A stretch of DNA of 64,000 nt from an uncultured Selenomonadaceae bacterium (GTDB taxonomy: Bacteria > Bacillota > Negativicutes > Selenomonadales > Selenomonadaceae): the NCBI GenBank assembly GCA_905234195.1, contig CAJOFR010000005.1, forward strand, positions 25,715-89,714, read 5' to 3'. The notes under the pieces were generated by a model. It searched no databases. It saw nothing but the letters and a program-made list of their open reading frames with translations, and had not been told where the DNA came from. This document shows, in pieces, positions 1 through 8,511 of this stretch; within the stretch, counting starts at the first letter, position 1; the number at the start of each line of letters is the position of its first letter. A program made the position numbers and the translations under genes.

Positions 1-2
1 GC

Positions 3-149
3 GGCGCGGAAAATCTTGCGTGCATGAAAAAAATTCCGGTTGCCGTCGTGATGAAGTACGTTGACGAACTGCTTGCAAGTTACGGGCAGCCGGCTGAAAA
101 AATTCCGCGCGTCGGCGGGCAATACAAATGTCGTGTTATTGAACTTTAA
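3..149 (+). CDS. C-terminal end of a probable GT9 heptosyltransferase (partial)
   Basis: An open frame enters from the left edge and ends at TAA 147-149, leaving about 48 codons. The visible peptide contains LACMKKIPVAVVMKYVDELL. That resembles the C-terminal Cys-Met...Ile...Val pattern of ADP-heptose:LPS heptosyltransferases (glycosyltransferase family 9). The next two genes make and epimerise the heptose donor, which fits. The catalytic domains lie outside the window, so the family is inferred from a short tail plus context. Confidence 0.42.
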   Translation, partial: GAENLACMKKIPVAVVMKYVDELLASYGQPAEKIPRVGGQYKCRVIEL

Positions 150-171
150 AAATTTTTGCGGAGGGTTTAAA

Positions 172-1149
172 ATGGAACACGATATTTTGAAAAATTTTGT
201 TGCGGAAAAATCCGGCGGGTGTAAAATTCTGGTTGTCGGCGATGTCATGCTGGACAAATATTATTTCGGCGAAGTCACTCGGATTTCTCCCGAAGCCCCC
301 GTGCCGATTAATCACGTGCTTGAAGTCAAAGAAACTCTCGGCGGCGCGGCGAACGTTGCGCACAATCTGTCTTTGCTCGGTTGCAAAACTTTTGTCGCGG
401 CAAGAATCGGCGTCGAAAATCACGGCGATGTTTTCCTGGAGAAAATAAATTCTCGCGGCGTCGACAGCTCCGGGATTTTGCGGACTAATCAGCCGACGAC
501 TACAAAAATTCGCGTGATAAGCGGTCACCAACAAATGATGCGCCTGGATTTTGAAGACACGACCGAACTTGGCGGCGACGTTGCCGAAAATTTTTTGTCG
601 AATGTTTTGGCGCGGCTGGAAGATGTCGACGCGGTGATTCTCTCGGATTACGGCAAGGGGGTTTGCACCGAAAAAATTTGCCGCGAAATTATTCGCCGGT
701 GCCGCGCGCTGAAAAAAATCGTCACGGTTGACCCGAAGGGCGACGATTGGACGAAATACAGCGGCGCGGATTTTATCACGCCGAACCTAAAGGAATTGAA
801 CGCCGTCCTCCCGAAAAAAATTCCGAACGACGATATTTCGATTGAGGTTGCCGCGCGAAAAGTCATCGACGATTTTAATTTGGGCGGCTTGGTCGTGACT
901 CGTTCGGCGGCGGGCTTGACGCTGGTTGACGGCGGGAAAATTTCCCACGTAAAGGCGAACGCGCAAGAGGTTTTCGATGTTTCGGGCGCGGGCGACACGG
1001 TCATTTCTGTTTTCACGCTCGGACTTGCGGGCGGGCTGGATTCGGAGGCGGCGGCTTACCTTGCGAACACTGCGGCGGGGGTTGTTGTTGCGAAGGTCGG
1101 CACGTATGCTGTAAGCCGCAACGAACTACTTGAAAAATTTTGTGAGTAA
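172..1149 (+). CDS. rfaE1: D-glycero-beta-D-manno-heptose-7-phosphate kinase (RfaE1/HldA)
   Basis: This ribokinase/PfkB-family sugar kinase phosphorylates D-glycero-D-manno-heptose 7-phosphate at C1 in the cytosol, a step towards ADP-heptose for LPS inner core. The ATG at 172 follows a GGAGGG-type ribosome site and gives 325 residues. The N-terminus carries VVGDVMLDKYYFG, then ISPEAPVP and a GGAANVA substrate-binding stretch. The C-terminal GAGDT motif holds the catalytic Asp. The length matches the kinase alone: the adenylyltransferase half of bifunctional E. coli HldE is absent, so an rfaE2 gene must lie elsewhere. It lies upstream of hldD on the same strand, with a structured repeat between them. 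Confidence 0.93.
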   Translation: MEHDILKNFVAEKSGGCKILVVGDVMLDKYYFGEVTRISPEAPVPINHVLEVKETLGGAANVAHNLSLLGCKTFVAARIGVENHGDVFLEKINSRGVDSSGILRTNQPTTTKIRVISGHQQMMRLDFEDTTELGGDVAENFLSNVLARLEDVDAVILSDYGKGVCTEKICREIIRRCRALKKIVTVDPKGDDWTKYSGADFITPNLKELNAVLPKKIPNDDISIEVAARKVIDDFNLGGLVVTRSAAGLTLVDGGKISHVKANAQEVFDVSGAGDTVISVFTLGLAGGLDSEAAAYLANTAAGVVVAKVGTYAVSRNELLEKFCE

Positions 1150-1168
1150 AAATTTGTGCAGAGGGTGG

Positions 1169-1270
1169 GAGCCGTCATGGATGACGGCTCGCCGCGACCT
1201 CGTCGCAGGATTGCGACGACCAGCGGCAGTTTTCTTTTGCTTCTTTTCTTTTGCGCCAAAAGAAAAGAAG
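1169..1270 (-). repeat. Structured intergenic repeat, copy 1 (modules C-B-A)
   Basis: First of seven copies of a three-hairpin element, here in reverse orientation. Module C is the inverted repeat GAGCCGTCAT/ATGACGGCTC (1169-1190). Module B is a nested hairpin with outer GCCGC/GCGGC and inner CGTCGCA/TGCGACG (1201-1218). Module A is CTTCTTTTCTTTTG/CAAAAGAAAAGAAG with a 3-base loop (1240-1270). It lies between rfaE1 and hldD. The inner B stem differs from the other copies but still pairs. Confidence 0.85.
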
Positions 1271-1323
1271 ATGCTAAAATCAAAAATAAAATTATCCTAA
1301 CTAAAAAGAGGGGAATAGACAAA

Positions 1324-2289
1324 ATGATTATTGTAACAGGCGGAGCAGGCTTTATCGGCAGTAACATTGTCCACGAATTAAATTTGCGCGGGCGCAGTGA
1401 TATTTTGATTGTCGACGATTTAAACGGCGGCGATAAATTTAAAAATCTCGTCGGGCTGAAATTTATCGACTATCAGCACATGGATGACTTCCTGCGGACT
1501 TTCACGAAGAGCGGCTTTTACGGCTTGAATATCGACGCGATTTTTCACGAAGGGGCTTGCTCTGACACAATGAACTACGACGTAAATTATATGATGAAAG
1601 TCAATTTCGATTACTCCAAAGATCTTTTGAAATTCTGTATCGAAAAGCAAGTGCCCTTTATCTACGCTTCGAGCGCGGCAACTTACGGCGACGGCAAGAA
1701 AGGTTTTCGCGAAGTGGATACCTGCGAAAGCGCGCTCAATCCCTACGCTTTTTCTAAGCTCATGTTTGACAGGTTCGTTCGTCAATTTATCGGCGACGCA
1801 AAAAGTAAAGTTATAGGCTTGAGATATTTTAACGTCTTCGGTCCGCAGGAACAGCACAAGGGTAAAATGGCGTCGATTTTCTACCAAATTTATAAGCGTT
1901 CAAAACTCGGCGGGCGAATCATAAAACTTTTCAAGGGAACTGACGGCTACGCTAACGGAGAACAAAAACGAGATTTCATTTACGTTAAGGACGTGGCGAA
2001 GGTGAATCTCTGGTGCTTCGACGATAAAAAAATTCCGAACGGCATTTATAATTGCGGCACGGGCAAGGCGACAACCTTCAACGAGGCGGCGCGCGCAATG
2101 ATTGACGCTCTCGGCGTGGGCAAAATCGAATACTGCGACTTCCCGCCCGAACTCGAAGGACGCTACCAAAGTTTTACGCAGGCCGACACGAAAAAACTTT
2201 TGGGCGCGGGCTACAAGGGCGGCTTTACTCAATTTAACAATGCCGTTCGCGAATACTGCAGATTTTTGGACAACGGAGGCTACTATTGA
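1324..2289 (+). CDS. hldD: ADP-L-glycero-D-manno-heptose-6-epimerase
   Basis: NAD(P)-dependent short-chain dehydrogenase/reductase-type epimerase that converts ADP-D-glycero-D-manno-heptose to the L-glycero form used in LPS inner core. The Rossmann motif GGAGFIGSN is at the N-terminus. The ATG at 1324 follows GAGGGGAATAGACAAA and gives 321 residues, close to family length. HEGACSDTM and YASSAATYGDG are the family-specific active-site segments, followed by the YxxxK-like YAFSKLMFD (YNPYAFSK type). It is next to rfaE1, as expected for a heptose cluster. The stop at 2289 is 25 bases before the histidine kinase start. Confidence 0.95.
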   Translation: MIIVTGGAGFIGSNIVHELNLRGRSDILIVDDLNGGDKFKNLVGLKFIDYQHMDDFLRTFTKSGFYGLNIDAIFHEGACSDTMNYDVNYMMKVNFDYSKDLLKFCIEKQVPFIYASSAATYGDGKKGFREVDTCESALNPYAFSKLMFDRFVRQFIGDAKSKVIGLRYFNVFGPQEQHKGKMASIFYQIYKRSKLGGRIIKLFKGTDGYANGEQKRDFIYVKDVAKVNLWCFDDKKIPNGIYNCGTGKATTFNEAARAMIDALGVGKIEYCDFPPELEGRYQSFTQADTKKLLGAGYKGGFTQFNNAVREYCRFLDNGGYY

Positions 2290-2314
2290 TTTTCGGCACA
2301 AAGGAGCGATAATC

Positions 2315-5035
2315 TTGAAAGACCTGAAATCGCGGGCGGCGTTTGAATTTCTTTTCATTGCCACTGTTCTCTGCGGCATAGGCTACGCCATCCACTGTCA
2401 AATTAATTCACAACTTAACGAGGCTCTCGAAGAAAGTGTCCTGCGCCATATTCGTACTGTTTCCTATTCAATCGAAAATGTTTTGAACAGGGAGATTAGG
2501 GGGATGCACGCGGGTACGGAGTTGCTCGAACAAAATCAAATCCCCCTGAAAACTCTAAACGAATTTGCCGCCGCCTTCGGGAAAAGCAGTCACAGTTCCG
2601 GCATTTTACATGCGAACGGCACGGCTATCACCGAACAAGGTATAAAATTTCCTAGAGATAAACTTGGTTTGATTAAGGATGCCTTTCACGGCGAAGATGT
2701 TATCGTTTACGGCGGCGAGGACGGCTTGATTATCGCCACGCCAATTTATATTAACGGCGAACTTTGCGCGAGCTATCAGCAATATTCCAATCGGAATATC
2801 TCTGAACTTTTCGGCGTGATAAGTTACGACGGACTTGGGCGCATAAATTTGGCGAACAAAACCGGAGATTGGATTCAAGTTACAAAATCTAAAAACGACG
2901 AACTTTATAACGAACTTTATAACGCGCAGGGTTTTGAAGATCATTTTACCAAAGCGATAATAGAAAAACTTGCGACGCAAAGCAGAACAGTCAGCCAGTA
3001 CGAATATAACGGGCAAAATTTTATAGTCTTTGGCGCGAAAATTTATAACGACGAACTTTTTCTTTTCGGTGTCGTCACGCGCGAGGCCGTTGCCGTCGGA
3101 ATTGATTTTATTCACGTCGTGATGCTCGGCGGCATGATTTTAATGTGCTTGTTCCTGTTTATGTTCGCGCGCTCCTCGATTAAGTCTGCCGAAAATAAAG
3201 AACTGCGCGTCGAAAAATCCGCCGCCCTGCAAGCCAGCAAAACTAAGAGTGAATTTTTGTCGAACATGAGCCACGAAATTCGTACGCCTATTAACGCGAT
3301 TCTCGGCATGAACGAAATGATTCTGCGTGAATGCAAAGACGAAAACATTCTGGAATACGCGGGCAACGTCCGCAACGCCGGAAATAATCTGCTCGGTATC
3401 GTCAATGACATTCTGGATTTTTCAAAGATTGAGGCGGGCAAGATGGAAATTATTCCCGTCGAATACGCGCTAAGCTCCCTGCTGAATGATTTGGTGAACA
3501 TGATACAAAAGCGCGCGAAAGATAAGGGGCTGGAATTTATTATCAACGCCGATAAAAACTTGCCGACGATTCTTTTGGGCGACGAGATAAGAATTAAACA
3601 GGTCGTCACGAATATTTTGACCAACGCCGTAAAATACACCGAAAAAGGCTCCGTCACTTTGACTGTGGAGACCGCGACTAAGTCCGACGAAAAAATTATC
3701 ATTCGTTTTAGCGTGAAAGATACCGGCATCGGAATTAAGCCCGAAGATATTTCAAAACTTTTCAGCGCGTTTGAACGTATCGAAGAGAAAAGAAATCGCA
3801 CTATCGAAGGCACGGGGCTGGGCATGAATATCACGCAACGCCTTCTGGATTTAATGGGGACTTCTCTGCAAGTCAGCAGTGTCTACGGCGAAGGTTCGGA
3901 GTTCAGTTTTGAAATCGAACAGAAAATTATTAACGCGGAGCCGATTGGAGATTTTGAAGAGGCGTTCAGAAATTCCCTCAAGCAACACAAAGAATATCAC
4001 GAGAAATTTACCGCGCCTTCCGCGAAAATTTTAATCGTCGACGATACCGTCATGAATCTCACCGTCGCGAAGGGCTTGCTCAAGCAAACGAAAATTCAGA
4101 TCGATACGGCGGAAAGCGGCTACGATTGTTTGGAACTCGTGCAGAAAAATATTTACGACGTGATTTTTCTCGACCACAGGATGCCCGGCATGGACGGTAT
4201 AGAAACTCTGCAGGAAATGAAAAAACTTTCCGGCAACCTCAACAAACAAACGCCGGTTATCTCCTTGACGGCAAATGCTATCAGCGGAGCGCGCGAACAG
4301 TATATCGCCGCCGGTTTCCAGGATTATTTGACGAAACCGATTAACAGCGTGCAACTCGAAAATATGTTGATGAAATATTTGCCGCCTGAAAAAGTCAAAG
4401 TGGCAAGAGAGTCCGAAGATGCGCTCGAAGAAAATATTCCCGAAGAAAAAATTAATCTGCCCGATTTTCTCGACGACGTTGACGGGCTCGACACGAAAGA
4501 GGGCGTCAAACATTGCGGCGGCGGTGAAGAATATCTCGACGCGCTGAAAATTTTCGCGCAGTCCATTTTGTCGAACGCCGACGAGATAGAAAAATTTTTC
4601 CGCGCCGAAGATTGGAAGAGCTACACGACGAAAGTTCACGCGCTGAAAAGTTCCGCGCGGGTTATCGGTGCCGCCGAGCTGTCCGAAAAAGCTCGCCGCC
4701 TTGAAGACGCGGGCAATTCCGGCTATTTCGACGAGATTCAACACGACACTGAACCTTTGCTCGAACTTTATCGCAGTTACGCGGAAAAACTTTCGCCGCT
4801 GATTCAGACCGAAGAGGACGATTCGGACAAGCCGCTGATTGACGAAGATGCTTTGCTTGAGGCGTACGAGGCGATGAAAGAGGCGGCGGCGGCTTTTGAT
4901 TATGATTCTATCGAATTTGTTTTTCAGTCGCTGGACGAATACCGCTTGCCCGAAGACGAGGCGGCGCGCTACAAAAAAATCAAGGACGCCGCTACAAATT
5001 TGGATTGGGAAAAAATTAATGAGCTGTTGAATTAA
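2315..5035 (+). CDS. Hybrid sensor histidine kinase with receiver and Hpt domains
   Basis: Membrane sensor kinase of 906 residues. The TTG at 2315 is chosen because AAAGGAG lies just upstream and the longer frame overlaps hldD. Order: TM1 (about 8-27), a roughly 230-residue extracytoplasmic sensor resembling Cache folds, TM2 (about 260-285), a dimerisation/phosphoacceptor helix with SHEIRTPIN (His about 320), a GHKL ATPase (NILTNAVKY, DTGIGI, GTGLGM), a receiver (LIVDD; phosphoacceptor Asp about 620 in FLDHRMPGMDG), and an Hpt domain (VHALKSSARVIGA, His about 775). No HAMP domain or DNA-binding output is seen. The phosphorelay partner is not in the window. It lies between heptose genes and a glycosyltransferase, suggesting but not proving envelope-related sensing. 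Confidence 0.9.
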   Translation: MKDLKSRAAFEFLFIATVLCGIGYAIHCQINSQLNEALEESVLRHIRTVSYSIENVLNREIRGMHAGTELLEQNQIPLKTLNEFAAAFGKSSHSSGILHANGTAITEQGIKFPRDKLGLIKDAFHGEDVIVYGGEDGLIIATPIYINGELCASYQQYSNRNISELFGVISYDGLGRINLANKTGDWIQVTKSKNDELYNELYNAQGFEDHFTKAIIEKLATQSRTVSQYEYNGQNFIVFGAKIYNDELFLFGVVTREAVAVGIDFIHVVMLGGMILMCLFLFMFARSSIKSAENKELRVEKSAALQASKTKSEFLSNMSHEIRTPINAILGMNEMILRECKDENILEYAGNVRNAGNNLLGIVNDILDFSKIEAGKMEIIPVEYALSSLLNDLVNMIQKRAKDKGLEFIINADKNLPTILLGDEIRIKQVVTNILTNAVKYTEKGSVTLTVETATKSDEKIIIRFSVKDTGIGIKPEDISKLFSAFERIEEKRNRTIEGTGLGMNITQRLLDLMGTSLQVSSVYGEGSEFSFEIEQKIINAEPIGDFEEAFRNSLKQHKEYHEKFTAPSAKILIVDDTVMNLTVAKGLLKQTKIQIDTAESGYDCLELVQKNIYDVIFLDHRMPGMDGIETLQEMKKLSGNLNKQTPVISLTANAISGAREQYIAAGFQDYLTKPINSVQLENMLMKYLPPEKVKVARESEDALEENIPEEKINLPDFLDDVDGLDTKEGVKHCGGGEEYLDALKIFAQSILSNADEIEKFFRAEDWKSYTTKVHALKSSARVIGAAELSEKARRLEDAGNSGYFDEIQHDTEPLLELYRSYAEKLSPLIQTEEDDSDKPLIDEDALLEAYEAMKEAAAAFDYDSIEFVFQSLDEYRLPEDEAARYKKIKDAATNLDWEKINELLN

Positions 5036-5059
5036 TCACGAAAGGCGGCTTGTTTTCGC

Positions 5060-6628
5060 GTGGAAGTTTTGGAAATTTATTCGTCGGCACTTTCGGAGTA
5101 CAGGGCGGGAAATTACGAGCGGGCTTTGGAAATTTTAGCCGAAGTCAAAAAAAATGCGCCTGCCTGGAAAAAAGCAATGCTCCTTGAGGCGTACATTCGA
5201 CGCGCGCAAAATTTTTATCTGTCGGAAATTTCCGTGCTGAAAAATTTTTTGTCACAGCCGGATGTTTTGGCGGAAAAAAATCTTGCGGCGGATGCGTTCA
5301 GTCTTTTGGGCGCGGCGTGTCGCGTGGTCGGAATGTCAGATAAGGCGGTGGATTTTTTTATCGGTTCAGCGCACCTTGAAGAAAAAATCGAGAAGGCTTG
5401 TCCGGAAATAAGCAATGCGATTTTTGCGGCGAACGACGTCGAAAATTTTACCGCCGAAAATTTTTCAAAACTCTACGCCGAATATCGCGCGCGCCTCAAG
5501 GAAATTACTCCCTACCCGAAAAAATTTTACAGCCACGACAAAATTCGCGTCGGCTATCTTTCTGCGGACTTCCACGAACACCCCGTGACTTTTTTTGCGT
5601 GGGCTCTGCTGACGGCTTACGACAAAAATTCTTTCGCGGTCTATTGCTATTCTTCGGGCGAAAAAAATGACGCCGTCACCGAAAAAATTAAACACAGCGT
5701 CGACGAGTGGCGCGACATTTCAAATTTGACGGACGAGGACGCGGCGAAAATGATTCGCGCAGATGAAATCGATATTCTGTTCGACCTTTCCGGTCACACG
5801 AATGGGAATCGGCTGTTGGTGGCGGCGCGGCGTCCTGCGGCTGTGCAAATTTCGGGGATAGGCTACATGAACAGCACGGGCTTGGATTGTTTCGACTACT
5901 TTCTTTCGGACGAGACCTGCGCCGGAAATTTTCAGGCGATGCAAAAATTTTTCACCGAGAAAATTATTCGCTTGCCGCGCAGTCATTTTTGTTACACGCC
6001 GCTGAAAAATTTCCCCGCGCCGAAAAATACGCCCTGCCTTGAAAAAAATTACGTTACCTTCGGCTGTTTTAACAACTTCAGCAAAATTACCGCGCCGATT
6101 TTGAATTTGTGGCGGGAGATTTTGAAAGCCGTCCCGAATAGCCGTTTGATTCTCAAGCACAAAATTTTTGACAATGTCGAAGGAAAAAAATTCGTCGCCG
6201 AAAAATTGAGGAGCTTTGGTTTTGAAATTTCCCGCGTGGAGTTGCGCGGCTTTTCCCAAAATTATTTGGAGGAGTACGGCGAAATTGATATTGCGCTGGA
6301 CACTTTTCCCTACACGGGCGGCGTCACGACTTGCGAGGCGTTGTACATGGGCGTACCGGTGGTGAGTCTGCGCGGCGATAGACACGGTACGCGCTTTGGC
6401 TACAGCATTTTAAAAAACGTGGGGATTGAGGAGCTTGCCGCGAAGACGCCGCAGGAATATTTTGAGAGGGCGATTGCTCTCGCGAACGACAGGGATTTGC
6501 TTGACGTGTTGCACAAAAATTTGCGGCAGATGATGAAAAATTCTCCGCTGATGGATTCGCGCGGATATGTTCGTGATATTGAAGAAAAGTATTTCAAAAT
6601 TTTTCAAGCAGAAAAAAATAATGAGTGA
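5060..6628 (+). CDS. GT41 (SPINDLY/OGT-like) O-glycosyltransferase with TPR-like N-terminus
   Basis: Predicted cytosolic protein O-glycosyltransferase of 522 residues, from a GTG at 5060 preceded by AAAGGCGG. Residues 1-130 look like helical TPR repeats for substrate docking. From about 160 the GT41 catalytic region shows KIRVGYLSADFHEHPV, FDLSGHTNGNRL, FGCFNNFSKI, and the nucleotide-sugar segment DTFPYTGGVTTCEALYMGVP followed by GDRHGTRFG. Bacterial members often modify flagellin or other surface proteins, but the acceptor here is unknown. It starts 24 bases after the histidine kinase stop, so co-transcription is likely. Confidence 0.85.
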   Translation: MEVLEIYSSALSEYRAGNYERALEILAEVKKNAPAWKKAMLLEAYIRRAQNFYLSEISVLKNFLSQPDVLAEKNLAADAFSLLGAACRVVGMSDKAVDFFIGSAHLEEKIEKACPEISNAIFAANDVENFTAENFSKLYAEYRARLKEITPYPKKFYSHDKIRVGYLSADFHEHPVTFFAWALLTAYDKNSFAVYCYSSGEKNDAVTEKIKHSVDEWRDISNLTDEDAAKMIRADEIDILFDLSGHTNGNRLLVAARRPAAVQISGIGYMNSTGLDCFDYFLSDETCAGNFQAMQKFFTEKIIRLPRSHFCYTPLKNFPAPKNTPCLEKNYVTFGCFNNFSKITAPILNLWREILKAVPNSRLILKHKIFDNVEGKKFVAEKLRSFGFEISRVELRGFSQNYLEEYGEIDIALDTFPYTGGVTTCEALYMGVPVVSLRGDRHGTRFGYSILKNVGIEELAAKTPQEYFERAIALANDRDLLDVLHKNLRQMMKNSPLMDSRGYVRDIEEKYFKIFQAEKNNE

Positions 6629-6634
6629 AGGAGA

Positions 6635-6735
6635 GGCCGCACAAGGAAGTGCGGCCGCCCGCATTTGGTCGCGTGATGCGACCTCTGCGGGCAGGTTTCT
6701 TTTGCTTCTTTTCTTTTGCGCCAAAAGAAAAGAAG
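6635..6735 (-). repeat. Structured intergenic repeat, copy 2 (modules C-B-A)
   Basis: Reverse-orientation copy between two convergent genes. Module C is GGCCGCAC/GTGCGGCC (6635-6656). Module B has outer CCCGCA/TGCGGG enclosing GGTCGC, GTGAT, GCGACC (6658-6691). Module A is CTTCTTTTCTTTTG/CAAAAGAAAAGAAG (6705-6735). The inner loop GTGAT is the complement of ATCAC in forward copies, as expected for inversion. Confidence 0.88.
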
Positions 6736-6748
6736 AATTCAAAACATT

Positions 6749-7372
6749 TTAGGAGAAAACAATTTTGAAAATGGCGGCACCCGCGAAATAAGGACCATAA
6801 GCAAAAAAGTCCTTCCGATTTTTTAAGCCCGTCAAAATCAAAATCAAAGCGACCACTCCGCCGGCAACACACCCGATTAAAACGACGTCGAGCAAATTTT
6901 TCACGCCGAGCAATAACCCCAGCACAAAAATTAATTTTACGTCACCGCCGCCAATCCCGCCGCCGCTCATTACCGAAATCAAAAAGAAAATTCCTCCTCC
7001 GACAGCCGCCGCCAAAATGTGACTCAAGACCGGCAACGAAAAGACCTTCCAAAAAATCACGGCGCATATCGCCAAAGGAATTAACACCTTGTCGAAAATC
7101 ACTTCCTGTTCAAAATCCGTGCAGGTTATCAGCAACAAAAAGTATATTGGTAAAATTTTCACCGCCGCGACGAAAAAATTCCCCTTAAGTTCCAGGAAAA
7201 AAAATCCGACAATAATTCCAACGAACAAAAAAATTTGACGAAGGGTTATTTTTTCGCCGAGCCTCTGCGGATAACTTAGAATCTGTAAATTTTTTTCGTA
7301 GAGGCTGTCAATCCAAAGGGATCCGATTTTCGCCGCAACCGATGCGCCTAAAATTATAACTAGTTTGTGCAA
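6749..7372 (-). CDS. Prepilin peptidase (A24 family, CpaA/TadV-like)
   Basis: Inner-membrane aspartic peptidase of 207 residues that should cleave the Flp prepilin and TadE-type pseudopilins after Gly. The two catalytic aspartates are visible: one in TCTDFEQ, the second in GGGIGGGDVK, followed by the FAYGPYF signature near the C-terminus. About six hydrophobic segments are apparent. The cytoplasmic Cys4 N-methylase region of PilD enzymes is absent, as is usual for CpaA/TadV. The TTG start is set by a strong AGGGAGGGGG site. It is divergent from the Tad operon. Confidence 0.88.
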   Translation of the reverse strand: MHKLVIILGASVAAKIGSLWIDSLYEKNLQILSYPQRLGEKITLRQIFLFVGIIVGFFFLELKGNFFVAAVKILPIYFLLLITCTDFEQEVIFDKVLIPLAICAVIFWKVFSLPVLSHILAAAVGGGIFFLISVMSGGGIGGGDVKLIFVLGLLLGVKNLLDVVLIGCVAGGVVALILILTGLKNRKDFFAYGPYFAGAAIFKIVFS

Positions 7373-7400
7373 GTCCGTTACCCCCTCCCTGTGATTTTTG

Positions 7401-7429
7401 TTGACAATTTTTAAAAAAAGTTATATTAT
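7401..7429 (+). promoter_or_regulatory. Strong sigma-70-type promoter for the Tad operon
   Basis: Consensus -35 TTGACA at 7401-7406 and -10 TATTAT at 7424-7429 with a 17-base spacer. It lies in the 176-base divergent gap ahead of cpaB and predicts a leader of roughly 110 bases. I recognised no riboswitch in that leader. Confidence 0.75.
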
Positions 7430-7548
7430 CTCTCTCGAACGTTGGGATCGGAAAAAGGTTTGCACAAATTATTATTGCGCAGTTTCATATAAAAATCAAA
7501 CTTTTGTCGTAGAATATTTGTAACAATGATTTAGGGAGGAAACTTGAG

Positions 7549-8493
7549 TTGCTTGTAAGATTTTTGAATTGGTTAAGTGACTTGCGCCCCCGACAGTTAC
7601 TTATTCTTTCCGGCATCGCGGCGGCGGTTATGTTCGCGATAGCTTACGGCGCGTTTTCTATGCTCCAGAGGGAAATACAAGAAGAACAGCAGCCTACGAC
7701 AAAAGAGTTGCCGGCAATCGCAATGAAATCTGTCGTCGTCGCAAAGTCAAACATCGCGTCCAAGACAATCCTAAAGCAGAACATGTTACAGCTGAAAGAA
7801 TTGCCGGAGAATATTGTTCCCCCGAACGCGGTGACAGATATGGCGGTGGTGCTGAACAAAATGACAAAGACCGCGATTTATTCCGGCGACGTCCTGACCG
7901 AGCAGAAAGTTTTTCAGAGCCAGGAACAGTCCGGGTTTGTCGGCACAATCCCTCCGAATTGTCGCGCGGTTTCTGTCAGCGTCAATGACGTGACGGGCGT
8001 TGCGGGTTTTGCAAAACCGGGCGATTATGTTGACGTCATGCTTGTCGAAAAAGTCAATAAGACGGTCACCAGCAGTATTTTGTTGCAGAATGTTTTGTTG
8101 CTAAGCATAAATCAAAACATGGGCGTCAATAGAAATTCCGACAACGAAAATGCCGTCGACTCGGACACGCAGGCTATAGAAAATCCGTCCATAGCGACTT
8201 TGGCTCTTAGCCCCGAAGACGTTTTGAAATTGGTTTCCGCGTCGAAACTCGGCGAAGTCTATCTAATGTTGAGACCCTTCAAGCCGGATAGTCTTTATGT
8301 CCCCGACGCAGAGTTTACTTTCAGACCAATCAAGACTGAAGAAACTCAAAAGCCCGCGCCCGAAAAGTCCGCGCCCGCGCCTGAACAGCCCGCGCCCGTC
8401 GTGGAAAAGAAAGAAGTTGAGCAGCCAAAAATAGAAATTGTTTACGGCAACGCGCCGCCGAAGGAACTCGAAAATAAAGAAACATCCAAGTGA
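7549..8493 (+). CDS. cpaB: Flp pilus assembly protein CpaB/RcpC
   Basis: Periplasmic, membrane-anchored partner of the Tad secretin, 314 residues. TTG 7549 is chosen for its AGGAGGA site 7 bases upstream. A signal-anchor helix (about 16-36, LLILSGIAAAVMFAIAYGA) is followed by an SAF-like domain (about 55-120, VVVAKSNIASKTIL, IYSGDVLTEQKV) and the RcpC/CpaB domain (VSVNDVTGVAGFAKPGDYVDVML). The C-terminal tail is rich in Pro, Ala and Glu. It is the first gene after the promoter at 7401 and 18 bases before cpaC. Confidence 0.9.
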   Translation: MLVRFLNWLSDLRPRQLLILSGIAAAVMFAIAYGAFSMLQREIQEEQQPTTKELPAIAMKSVVVAKSNIASKTILKQNMLQLKELPENIVPPNAVTDMAVVLNKMTKTAIYSGDVLTEQKVFQSQEQSGFVGTIPPNCRAVSVSVNDVTGVAGFAKPGDYVDVMLVEKVNKTVTSSILLQNVLLLSINQNMGVNRNSDNENAVDSDTQAIENPSIATLALSPEDVLKLVSASKLGEVYLMLRPFKPDSLYVPDAEFTFRPIKTEETQKPAPEKSAPAPEQPAPVVEKKEVEQPKIEIVYGNAPPKELENKETSK

Positions 8494-8511
8494 TATTGAG
8501 GATTTTTTAAG

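Noticed and set aside
7430..7548. Riboswitch (for example cyclic-di-GMP type) in the Tad leader.
   Set aside because: No conserved motif or convincing long pairing could be recognised by eye.
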